NCBI GenBank assembly: GCA_031259345.1
Contig: JAIRLQ010000400.1
Span: forward strand, 1 to 5,154
Direction of reading: 5' to 3'
Length of the DNA stretch: 5,154 nt
Source of the DNA: Treponema sp.
GTDB lineage: Bacteria > Spirochaetota > Spirochaetia > Treponematales > Breznakiellaceae
Shown: positions 1 to 5,154 of the stretch, piece by piece
Layout of the letters: each line of letters starts with the position of its first letter
How positions within the stretch are numbered: the first letter of the stretch is position 1
Notes under the pieces: model-generated
What the model was told of the DNA's origin: nothing
Seen by the model: only the letters and a program-made list of their open reading frames with translations
Databases searched by the model: none
Program-made: the position numbers and the translations under genes

Positions 1-807
1 GCCAACGGCTATGAAGCGGTGGAAATATTTACAAAAAACCCGGAAAAATACGACATGATTTTTATGGATGTACAGATGCCCGAAATGGACGGTTACGAAG
101 CTACCCGAAAAATCCGCGAGCTGGAGCGCAGCTTCGGTATAAATTCCGGTGATAAAAGGGCTGTTGTCCGTAAAAAGCCCATTCCAATAGTCGCAATGAC
201 CGCCAATGTTTTTAGGAAAGACATAGAAAAATCCCTCGAAGCGGGTATGAACGACCATGTCGGAAAACCGCTGGACTTTAGCGAAGTGCTGGCAAAACTG
301 CGGAAGTACCTGCCAGGCAAATCAGGAAAGGGTTCATCTTTCTTAAAATACGGCGAATCGGGGCAAGACGAAGAATCCTGGAAAAACGGCATTGCCTGGA
401 GCGACGACCTTGCTACCGGAAACAGCGAAATTGACAGCCAGCACAAGCAAATTTTCCGGCTGACCAGTAACCTTGCCGATGCCTGCGCCAAAAACCAAAG
501 CTTCCAATACCTTGAGGGAACCCTGGACTTCCTGGCAAATTATGTGGTGCGCCATTTTGGCGACGAAGAAAACTTGCAGCGGCAGTATAACTACCCCGGC
601 TTTAGGGAACACAAACAGCTCCACGATGATTTTGTAAAAGTTGTCAACGCCCTAAGGACTGAACAAAAGCGGGAAGGCTCATCGGAAAGCCTGGGCGAAA
701 AAGTCAATTCCGTGATAGTCCACTGGCTGATAGAGCATATTAAACAGGAAGACCTTGATTTGGCGGAGTTCATCCGCCAGATCAAAAAAACCAAAGAGCA
801 AGATTAG
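1..807 (+). CDS. Receiver-hemerythrin signalling protein, 5'-truncated (probable C-terminus of a hybrid histidine kinase)
   Basis: The reading frame is open from base 1, so the GTG at 19 is an internal valine codon and the true start lies outside the window. The 268 residues seen begin inside a receiver domain: the NGYEAVE helix, the phospho-acceptor Asp23 in MDVQMPEMDG, the conserved Thr67 in AMTAN and Lys89 in GKP. A polar linker follows (about 107-130). A hemerythrin domain (about 131-262) then carries every expected di-iron ligand: His148 in IDSQH, His185 and Glu189 (HxxxE), His204 and His208 (HxxxH), His246 and Asp251 (HxxxxD). Hemerythrins bind O2 reversibly at two irons, so a redox- or oxygen-responsive signalling role is inferred. 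The DVQMPEMDG style is typical of receivers at the end of hybrid kinases, where an Hpt domain would be more usual. A kinase or other output domain upstream cannot be seen. About 15 extra residues sit between receiver helix 3 and the AMTAN strand. The gene converges on the 891-2108 gene. Confidence 0.9.
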   Translation, partial: ANGYEAVEIFTKNPEKYDMIFMDVQMPEMDGYEATRKIRELERSFGINSGDKRAVVRKKPIPIVAMTANVFRKDIEKSLEAGMNDHVGKPLDFSEVLAKLRKYLPGKSGKGSSFLKYGESGQDEESWKNGIAWSDDLATGNSEIDSQHKQIFRLTSNLADACAKNQSFQYLEGTLDFLANYVVRHFGDEENLQRQYNYPGFREHKQLHDDFVKVVNALRTEQKREGSSESLGEKVNSVIVHWLIEHIKQEDLDLAEFIRQIKKTKEQD

Positions 808-890
808 GGAAACGCTGATTCACAAACGCCGGTTCGCACGTGTCCAATACTCCGTCCGTTCCGCACGGGGTTGGTTGATTAAGACGTCTC

Positions 891-2108
891 TTACATTTTT
901 AATTTGCTTAACAAGAGCTGTCTGAATTTATTTGCCGATTCAAAGGATTCCATTGCAAGGGCGGCTTCGCAATCCGCCAAAGCCTGGGGGAAATCCTCCA
1001 GGTGGTAATAAGCCTGGCCCCTGCGGAAAAGGCAATAGGGCTGGTATGGATTAATCGAAAGTGATTTATTAAAGGCTTCTACCGCTTCGTAATGCCGCCG
1101 GAGTACGGCATAAACTATGCCCATATAATAAGCGGATTTGTACGACTTAGGATCAAGTTCCAGCGATTTTACAAAGTCGTTAACCGCCTCTTCATAGTTT
1201 GAACGGGCAAAAAAAGCCATGCCCCGGTGCTTGTAGATAAGGGCGGCAATAGTTTCATCGGGGTTAAGTTCAAAGATTTTGGTATAAAAAGAAATAGCTT
1301 CGGAAAATTGATTTTTGTTGTGGGCATACAGGGCATTAAGAAGAAGCTCGTCAATGGACTCGGTAGAAGGGGGAAGCCGGCGCCGATCTTCTTCCTGAAC
1401 TGCCGGTTTTTGCTCCTGAAACAGCAAGGCATCGGTAGATTCTTCAATCTTTCTAAAAAAAGACTCCCGGCGTTTGCCCAATTCACCGTTAAGCTGCCGC
1501 TGGTAGGTTCGGATTTCCTGGAAAATAATGTCCGCCAGGGAAAGGCTTGCGTTTACCGCCGCCAGTTTCCGCTTCATGGGGGCGTCAAAGGGGGTAAACT
1601 CCGCCTTGTAAACCAACTCATGCTCCACTTCCGCCCAGGCGTCCTGTAAAATCGTACGGATTTGAATCTCCGCCACATCGCAGCCCGTAGGGCCTGTAAT
1701 ATCCAGCAGCTCTTTGGGGATCTTTATAAGGAGGTGGATAGACTCGTAGCCAAACTCCCTAAACGTATGATCCCCGCCTTTGCGCTCTGCTTCGATAACT
1801 TCAAAGTTGTTCTTTAAAAGTTCTTCCACAACCGCAAGATCTTCCAAAAAAGGGCATACAATGCGCATCCCGATAATATCGGTTATCAGAGATTTCCTTG
1901 GATTTACTCCGTTTTTAAGGAACTTGATATATTTTTTAAAATAACTTGTAAAATCCTTGACCCTGATTTTTACCGAAGGATGGGAAGCCATACTGCGTAA
2001 AAACCCTTCAATTCGGATCTGCAATTCCTGAACCGCCAGTTTTCGGGCTTCCAGGAGTTCGTCATACTGTTTCCTAAGGGCGTTCTGTTCGGGTACCGAT
2101 ACTTCCAT
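891..2108 (-). CDS. RelA/SpoT-type nucleotide synthetase domain fused to C-terminal TPR repeats
   Basis: The 405-residue protein has no HD hydrolase domain. Its RelA/SpoT synthetase fold (about 20-205) shows Arg49-x-Lys51 with Ser55 and Lys58 (ATP-binding RxK region), Asp77 and Arg82 in TDIIGMRI (metal-binding Asp), GYESIH at 120-125 (Tyr121 expected to stack on the acceptor base), and Glu147/Gln149 in EIQIRT followed by W158AEVEH. Residues 205-250 are a charged linker. Residues 253-390 form four tetratricopeptide repeats, each with the small-residue and closing NP/DP pattern. The family transfers pyrophosphate from ATP to GDP/GTP; some toxin-like relatives use other acceptors. In the loop before GYxSxH, the lysine common in PKxNGY is Arg117 (FREFGY). 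The TPRs imply a protein partner. ATG 2108 is chosen because an in-frame TAG at 2130-2132 rules out any upstream ATG, GTG or TTG start. No Shine-Dalgarno is visible, and the flaA terminator ends 23 nt upstream. The family call is firm; activity and acceptor are not known. Confidence 0.88.
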   Translation of the reverse strand: MEVSVPEQNALRKQYDELLEARKLAVQELQIRIEGFLRSMASHPSVKIRVKDFTSYFKKYIKFLKNGVNPRKSLITDIIGMRIVCPFLEDLAVVEELLKNNFEVIEAERKGGDHTFREFGYESIHLLIKIPKELLDITGPTGCDVAEIQIRTILQDAWAEVEHELVYKAEFTPFDAPMKRKLAAVNASLSLADIIFQEIRTYQRQLNGELGKRRESFFRKIEESTDALLFQEQKPAVQEEDRRRLPPSTESIDELLLNALYAHNKNQFSEAISFYTKIFELNPDETIAALIYKHRGMAFFARSNYEEAVNDFVKSLELDPKSYKSAYYMGIVYAVLRRHYEAVEAFNKSLSINPYQPYCLFRRGQAYYHLEDFPQALADCEAALAMESFESANKFRQLLLSKLKM

Positions 2109-2131
2109 TCTTAATAACCGTCTAATAGCCT

Positions 2132-2178
2132 AAAAAAAAGGCTGCCTCGGATTCTGCGCACGCAGTATCCAGACAGCC
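2132..2178 (-). terminator. Intrinsic terminator of flaA, directly upstream of the synthetase-TPR gene
   Basis: Read on the minus strand, arm GGCTGTCTGGAT (2178-2167) pairs with ATCCGAGGCAGCC (2152-2140), with one G-T pair and one bulged base. Inside it is a second perfect stem, CTGCG/CGCAG (2154-2165). Eight T residues follow at once (2139-2132). This is a textbook Rho-independent terminator for flaA transcripts. It also stands between flaA and the next gene on the same strand, whose ATG is only 23 nt past the T-tract. Confidence 0.88.
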
Positions 2179-2179
2179 C

Positions 2180-2195
2180 TTTCCGGATCCGGAAA
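2180..2195. repeat. Perfect 16-bp palindrome in the flaA 3' region
   Basis: TTTCCGGATCCGGAAA is fully self-complementary with no spacer. It lies immediately upstream, in flaA transcription, of the terminator hairpin. A 10-bp GC palindrome, CCCGGCCGGG (2198-2207), adjoins it. As DNA it could be a dimeric protein site. As RNA it could only fold with a small loop opened at the centre. Its function is unknown. Confidence 0.7.
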
Positions 2196-2223
2196 ACCCC
2201 GGCCGGGTTAACTCAGCGTCTGC

Positions 2224-2247
2224 CCATAAAGCCGCTTAACTTTATGG
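2224..2247 (-). other. Stem-loop just after the flaA stop codon
   Basis: CCATAAAG and CTTTATGG form a perfect 8-bp inverted repeat around an 8-nt loop, starting 14 nt after the flaA stop. There is no T-run after it, so it is not itself an intrinsic terminator. A 3' mRNA-stabilising or processing element is a reasonable guess for an abundant structural protein transcript. Confidence 0.6.
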
Positions 2248-2261
2248 ACAGGACTATTAGC

Positions 2262-3362
2262 CTACTGATCGCTATTTCCGGGGGTAGGAGTAAACTGAAC
2301 GCCTTTGATTTCATCATAAGGCTCTTTCGCCTGCTTCTGCCTTTCGAGGTACTGGTTAACCTGGTTCTCACCAAAGCGCTCCATTTCCCAAACACGCCTG
2401 GCATTCTCGCGGGTGTTAATTATACCCCAAAGTTTCTCGTCGTCAATGTCGCGATCGGTTTCGATAACGGCTTTATCGTAGACTATTTTAACATCTTTGA
2501 AATACGCGATAAAATCGCCGCCAATCCTGTCGGCATCCCTGTCAAGCCGGAAACCATTGAACTTCACAAAGGGGGTGCTGGTAGGATAAATTGGATAGAT
2601 CCGCATCTCCCGGTTCCGCACATCCTGAATGTACTGGGGATTATTCCAGGTAAGCTCCGCCCAGCCATCGTAATCAAGATAGCCCATAAACACCGGCTTT
2701 TCCACACCATTGGAATCGAGAAGAAGTATATTAAGGCCGTGGGGGAAGTTAAGGCCGTAGGCATTAACCGCCACCGCTTTAATGGTGCCCACATTGTGGA
2801 TTACGCCATAAGCGGGATTGTCCTGAGTAGGAACCTTGTTCTCGTTTTCGGTGGTAAACCGGTAGGGAGGGCCCGACACGGGAGCGCCGGAATCGTCGGT
2901 CTGCGCCGAGATAGTCCCATCATCCGATACATCGGCAGGAGCCTCATAGGCGGGGATTTCAAAAGGCGGCCTGATATAAGCCTTGGAGTAGAAATTCTCC
3001 ACAGGGTAATGCACCCTGACACCCATGACCGTACCCCATTGTTTGGATGGGGCTTCCCGGGTATAGGTATTCTGCAAAGCAGCAACCGTCCGGGAGGAAG
3101 AAGAGAACGTAACGTTCCAGTTTGCGATGGCCAAAGAAGTCTTCATAATAGCCTTCTGGGCATCGGTAAACTGACCAATCGCCGGGGAGTATTCCATTAC
3201 CGTGTGGCGATTTTGATTGGGCGCTGTGTCCTGATCATCTTCTCCAACTTTAACATGAATGTCTGCCGCAAGCTTGGAGAAGTCAATGAGGACGCCTTCC
3301 TCGGCAACCAGGGTCCCGACTACGAACAACGCGACTGTGAGAAGAATGAATATCCGTTTCAT
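2262..3362 (-). CDS. flaA: FlaA, periplasmic flagellar filament outer layer (sheath) protein
   Basis: This 366-residue protein forms the sheath around the FlaB core of the spirochaete periplasmic flagellum. It begins with a Sec signal peptide: Lys2-Arg3, hydrophobic core at 4-19 and likely cleavage after Ala20 (TLVA/EEG), leaving a mature protein of about 346 residues. This fits the known export of FlaA by the Sec route, unlike FlaB. Family-typical blocks include VLIDFSKL after the signal, NWNVTFSSSSRTV (81-93), TVMGVRVHYP (111-120), the FEIPAYE segment (134-140), LNFPHGLNILLLDSNG (204-219), MGYLDYDGWAELTW (226-239) and a charged C-terminus. Residues 141-182, acidic and rich in small residues, look like a variable surface loop. 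ATG 3362 is supported by a strong AAAGGAG 6 nt upstream and by the signal peptide beginning there. It has its own sigma70-type promoter and ends in a strong terminator. The upstream neighbours are the GerMN protein and the amidase, the order I recall around T. pallidum flaA1. Which paralogue (FlaA1 or other) is not certain. Confidence 0.95.
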   Translation of the reverse strand: MKRIFILLTVALFVVGTLVAEEGVLIDFSKLAADIHVKVGEDDQDTAPNQNRHTVMEYSPAIGQFTDAQKAIMKTSLAIANWNVTFSSSSRTVAALQNTYTREAPSKQWGTVMGVRVHYPVENFYSKAYIRPPFEIPAYEAPADVSDDGTISAQTDDSGAPVSGPPYRFTTENENKVPTQDNPAYGVIHNVGTIKAVAVNAYGLNFPHGLNILLLDSNGVEKPVFMGYLDYDGWAELTWNNPQYIQDVRNREMRIYPIYPTSTPFVKFNGFRLDRDADRIGGDFIAYFKDVKIVYDKAVIETDRDIDDEKLWGIINTRENARRVWEMERFGENQVNQYLERQKQAKEPYDEIKGVQFTPTPGNSDQ

Positions 3363-3368
3363 TCAAAG

Positions 3369-3375
3369 CTCCTTT
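3369..3375 (-). promoter_or_regulatory. Strong Shine-Dalgarno of flaA
   Basis: AAAGGAG on the minus strand, with a 6-nt spacer to ATG 3362. It is the clearest ribosome binding site in the window, fits high-level synthesis of a structural protein, and fixes the flaA start. Confidence 0.9.
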
Positions 3376-3407
3376 CATTTGCACTAAATGTATCTAAAAA
3401 CCAGTTA

Positions 3408-3434
3408 TTAAGTAAGTATATAAGATACTCTTAA
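3408..3434. repeat. Interrupted inverted repeat around the flaA -10 box
   Basis: Outer arms TTAAG (3408-3412) and CTTAA (3430-3434) and inner arms AGTAT (3415-3419) and ATACT (3425-3429) are symmetric around ATAAG, apart from two extra bases in the left arm. It covers the -10 box and the predicted start site. It could be a repressor or activator site, but the stretch is AT-rich and partial symmetry may be chance. Confidence 0.4.
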
Positions 3435-3442
3435 TTTGTCAA
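3415..3442 (-). promoter_or_regulatory. sigma70-type promoter of flaA
   Basis: A consensus -35 box TTGACA (3442-3437) is followed by a 16-bp spacer and a -10 box TATACT (3420-3415). Predicted initiation near 3408 gives a leader of about 46 nt. The -35 box is made of the Leu and Thr codons (TTG ACA) just before the last Asn codon of the GerMN gene. Spirochaete flagellar structural genes are read by sigma70 or sigma28 holoenzymes; this match is to sigma70, not to the sigma28 pattern. Confidence 0.82.
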
Positions 3443-3997
3443 CGCCTTTTGCCCGGTTTTAACATTATTATCGGCAGGTTCCGCAAAAATTTTTGAAAAT
3501 TCGCTAAAAAAAATTTCGTTTCCGCCGATAAAGAGTTTTACATCCTTTACGGATGGAAAATTCCTCCTTATCCCTTTGTTAAGCGTCAGGCAGCTCCGGA
3601 ACACATCGCCCCCTTCCACCGGAAACAGCGCATCCTGGGAAATATCGGCGTACACCGTCCCGCCCCGGAACAGCAGGGACACAAGCCTGCTTCCCTTGGG
3701 AAAAAGGGGCGCCAGTTCCGGTAAAACCGGCCCCAGCAGGGCTTCGTCCACATAGCGGCGTATAGCAGTTTCGGGGGAAGAAGCCCGCTTAATCTGCCGG
3801 GTTTCCACCACCACAGACCCGTCCCGGGCATCGTAAAAGACAAAGACATGCCTTGACATACCCAAAACAAGGAATTCAGCCAGGGCAAACAGGGAGATAC
3901 AGACAAGATAAAAAAACCTGCGGCTCAGGCGGGCGGCAAAAAATTCCTGAAAGACGGTAAGGATATTTTTTGTATTGTCTTCTAAATTGGTACTCAT
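3431..3997 (-). CDS. GerMN-domain single-pass membrane protein
   Basis: The 188-residue protein has a cytoplasmic N-terminus (1-26, Arg23, Arg26, Arg27), one membrane segment (about 28-47, FFYLVCISLFALAEFLVLGM) and a periplasmic domain. The domain (about 51-162) matches the GerMN pattern: FVFYDARDGSVVVE, AIRRYVDEALLGP (78-90), LFPKGSRLVSLLFRGGTVYADIS (98-120), a central acidic VEGGD and a closing VKLFIGGNE (153-161). In Gram-positives GerMN domains occur in spore and germination proteins linked to peptidoglycan; in this non-sporing setting a structural or accessory role at the cell wall is inferred. It begins 6 nt after the stop of the amidase with no good Shine-Dalgarno, so translation is probably coupled to it. 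Its start lies in the second copy of a 13-bp direct repeat. The last codons contain the flaA -35 box. I recall T. pallidum TP0248 in the same position. The domain call is from pattern only. Confidence 0.8.
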   Translation of the reverse strand: MSTNLEDNTKNILTVFQEFFAARLSRRFFYLVCISLFALAEFLVLGMSRHVFVFYDARDGSVVVETRQIKRASSPETAIRRYVDEALLGPVLPELAPLFPKGSRLVSLLFRGGTVYADISQDALFPVEGGDVFRSCLTLNKGIRRNFPSVKDVKLFIGGNEIFFSEFSKIFAEPADNNVKTGQKALTN

Positions 3998-4017
3998 TCA
4001 GCGTTACTCATTCAGCG
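3991..4017. repeat. 13-bp tandem direct repeat across the amidase stop and GerMN start
   Basis: TACTCATTCAGCG occurs at 3991-4003 and again at 4005-4017, separated by one T (period 14). On the minus strand each copy reads CGCTGAATGAGTA. The first copy encodes the end of the amidase; the second contains the GerMN start codon. The first copy also holds an ATG (4011-4009) opening a 5-codon frame whose TGA overlaps the GerMN ATG. Confidence 0.9.
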
Positions 4018-5113
4018 CGGTAAACCCCCCGGAACGTTCAAACAGGCCGATAAAATCGGTAATTCCCTTATATAACGCTTCGGCAAGGTTCTTCAAGTAC
4101 GCGTCGTCCCGCATCAGAGCGGCATCTTTTTCGTTGGTTACAAAACCCAGCTCTACCAGAACCGAGGGCATGTGGACATTCCGCACCACAAACCACTCTT
4201 CTTCCTTAAGGCCCCGAGACGGCATAGTCCTGCCCACGGCCTCGCCCATTCTTTTAAGGATGGATTGGGCCATCAAAATGGATTCGGTAGTGTACTCTTC
4301 CTGCATCATATCGTTTTCTATAGAAAAGATAGAATCGTCCTCATATTTTGATTTATCCAGGACATTCCTGCGGTAGCCCTGGGAAAGGTACCACACTTCG
4401 TACCCCCGGGCATCTTTTTTAAACGACGCGTTGGCGTGTATCGAAATATAGATAATGGCTTCGTTGTCTTTAAGCGGCACCGAATTTGCCAGGGCCGCGC
4501 GCTCTTCCAGAGAGGGAAAGCTGTCCCCGCTACGGGTCATAAGCACCTGTTTGTCCGGAAAAGCCTGCCTGAGCCTGCCGTTGAGGTACAGGGCGGCATT
4601 AAGAACCAAGTCTTTTTCTAACAATTTGTAGGGCTTACCATCAAAAACATGCTCCCCGACAGCGCCCGTGTCCCTGCCGCCGTGCCCGGGATCTATGATT
4701 ATGGCGGCGATACGGTAACGCCCGGCGTCATTTTCGGCATAGCGGGTAAAAGCACTTTTAAGGCCCGCCACAAAGCTTTCGGGGAAGAGGAGGGCGCCCC
4801 CTTCCGTATAGGGCAGGGGCAGGTTAAGGATATCGCGCTTGTCCAGAAGCACAGGGCCGGCTTCCCCCCGGGCGCCGGAAAGAAAAGCGGCGTCATGCCC
4901 CCCGGCGCTAATTACCCCGGAAGCAAAGAAAGGATCCCAGCGCAGTTCCGCCCCGCCGCTTTCCTGGGAACCCAGGTTTTTTAAAGCGCTTTCTAAAGTC
5001 AAAACCTGGGCCGGCAAAGGACGAACCGCAAAAAAAGCCAGTAAAGCAAAGATAATAAACCTTAGACCCGCCTTTAGCCTTTTGGAACAGCCAATTTTAT
5101 CAATAACATACAC
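4004..5113 (-). CDS. Exported N-acetylmuramoyl-L-alanine amidase (Amidase_3), GTG start
   Basis: The enzyme cuts the amide bond between N-acetylmuramic acid and the stem peptide of peptidoglycan and acts in the periplasm. The N-terminus is a signal sequence or anchor (Lys11-Arg12, Lys14, Arg18, hydrophobic core 19-30, possible cleavage after Ala35 in PLPAQ). Residues 37-125 are a separate domain loosely like amidase stalk or copper-amine-oxidase N-terminal modules (uncertain). The catalytic domain (about 136-357) has the zinc ligands His144 (IIDPGHGG), Glu166 (LLEKDL) and His226 (ISIHANA) and the catalytic Glu321 (VELGF). An acidic insert near 245-278 may cap the active site. GTG 5113 follows an AGGG-like site with a 4-nt gap. 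The frame is open from there to the window edge, so an upstream start cannot be excluded; the signal sequence favours a start near here. The next gene begins 6 nt after its stop. Family is certain; placement in the AmiA/B/C group is inference. Confidence 0.92.
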   Translation of the reverse strand: MYVIDKIGCSKRLKAGLRFIIFALLAFFAVRPLPAQVLTLESALKNLGSQESGGAELRWDPFFASGVISAGGHDAAFLSGARGEAGPVLLDKRDILNLPLPYTEGGALLFPESFVAGLKSAFTRYAENDAGRYRIAAIIIDPGHGGRDTGAVGEHVFDGKPYKLLEKDLVLNAALYLNGRLRQAFPDKQVLMTRSGDSFPSLEERAALANSVPLKDNEAIIYISIHANASFKKDARGYEVWYLSQGYRRNVLDKSKYEDDSIFSIENDMMQEEYTTESILMAQSILKRMGEAVGRTMPSRGLKEEEWFVVRNVHMPSVLVELGFVTNEKDAALMRDDAYLKNLAEALYKGITDFIGLFERSGGFTALNE

Positions 5114-5125
5114 AGCGCCCTGATA

Positions 5126-5133
5126 CCCCCCCC
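5126..5133 (-). repeat. Homopolymeric G8 tract upstream of the amidase start
   Basis: Eight consecutive C on the plus strand, read as G8 on the minus strand, lie 12 nt before the GTG at 5113. Such tracts can slip in length. In T. pallidum, poly-G tracts upstream of some tpr genes are known to alter promoter strength. Here it might change leader spacing, or the reading frame if the true start is further upstream. No variation can be seen from one sequence. Confidence 0.75.
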
Positions 5134-5154
5134 GGATAAGCGCAGCCCAAAAAC

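Noticed and set aside
19..21. GTG as the start codon of the left-edge gene.
   Set aside because: It falls inside the conserved NGYEAVE helix of a receiver domain and the frame is open to base 1, so the gene is truncated by the window.
808..890. Possible bidirectional terminator in the convergent gap, with short palindromes such as AGACGTCT and CACGTG.
   Set aside because: The stems are only 4 to 8 bp and none is followed by a T-run on either strand. I see no gene or convincing element in these 83 bases.
1227..1649. Plus-strand open frame inside the synthetase-TPR gene.
   Set aside because: It lies antisense to well-conserved synthetase and TPR codons and resembles no family I know.
3363..3430. 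The inverted repeat near the flaA promoter as a terminator of the GerMN gene.
   Set aside because: The arms are AT-rich, interrupted, and not followed by a T-tract; it overlaps the -10 box instead.
2244..3434. A 396-codon open frame on the plus strand covering all of flaA.
   Set aside because: It mirrors flaA codon by codon, has no recognisable domain or supporting Shine-Dalgarno, and flaA is a clear family member with a promoter, ribosome site and terminator. It is most likely a codon-usage shadow.
4649..4984. Plus-strand open frame antisense to the amidase.
   Set aside because: It overlaps the conserved zinc-binding region of the amidase, and its Gly/Pro-rich composition is as expected for an antisense shadow.

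Overview
The window most likely comes from a spirochaete, probably Treponema. The main reason is a complete FlaA, the periplasmic flagellar filament sheath protein, preceded by a GerMN-domain membrane protein and an Amidase_3 peptidoglycan amidase. From memory, the same order (amidase, small conserved protein, flaA) occurs in Treponema pallidum at TP0247-TP0249. Base composition looks roughly balanced, higher than in host-restricted oral treponemes. That would fit termite-gut type treponemes, but the species call is inference.

Layout: 1-807 (+) is the 3' part of a signalling gene cut by the left window edge. It encodes most of a receiver domain followed by a hemerythrin domain with all the canonical di-iron ligands. 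A short convergent gap (808-890) follows. All remaining genes are on the minus strand. In transcription order from the right edge they are: an exported N-acetylmuramoyl-L-alanine amidase (4004-5113, GTG start, frame open to the window edge); a single-pass GerMN-domain protein (3431-3997) whose ATG lies 6 nt after the amidase stop; flaA (2262-3362), with a near-perfect sigma70-type promoter and a strong Shine-Dalgarno; and a RelA/SpoT-type nucleotide synthetase domain fused to four TPR repeats (891-2108).

How the genes may work together: the amidase and GerMN protein look like a translationally coupled envelope/peptidoglycan pair. flaA shares their strand, but its own promoter has a -35 box inside the last codons of the GerMN gene. 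flaA ends in a series of hairpins, the last a strong intrinsic terminator whose T-tract stops only 23 nt before the ATG of the synthetase-TPR gene. That gene has no visible Shine-Dalgarno or promoter, so its expression probably depends on terminator readthrough or an unrecognised signal.

Most notable items: the REC-hemerythrin fusion, the RelA/SpoT-TPR fusion and its placement behind a terminator, the structured flaA 3' region, the 13-bp tandem repeat across the amidase stop and GerMN start, and a G8 tract just upstream of the amidase start. I see no tRNA, rRNA, CRISPR or mobile element, and no gene-free stretch over 300 bases.
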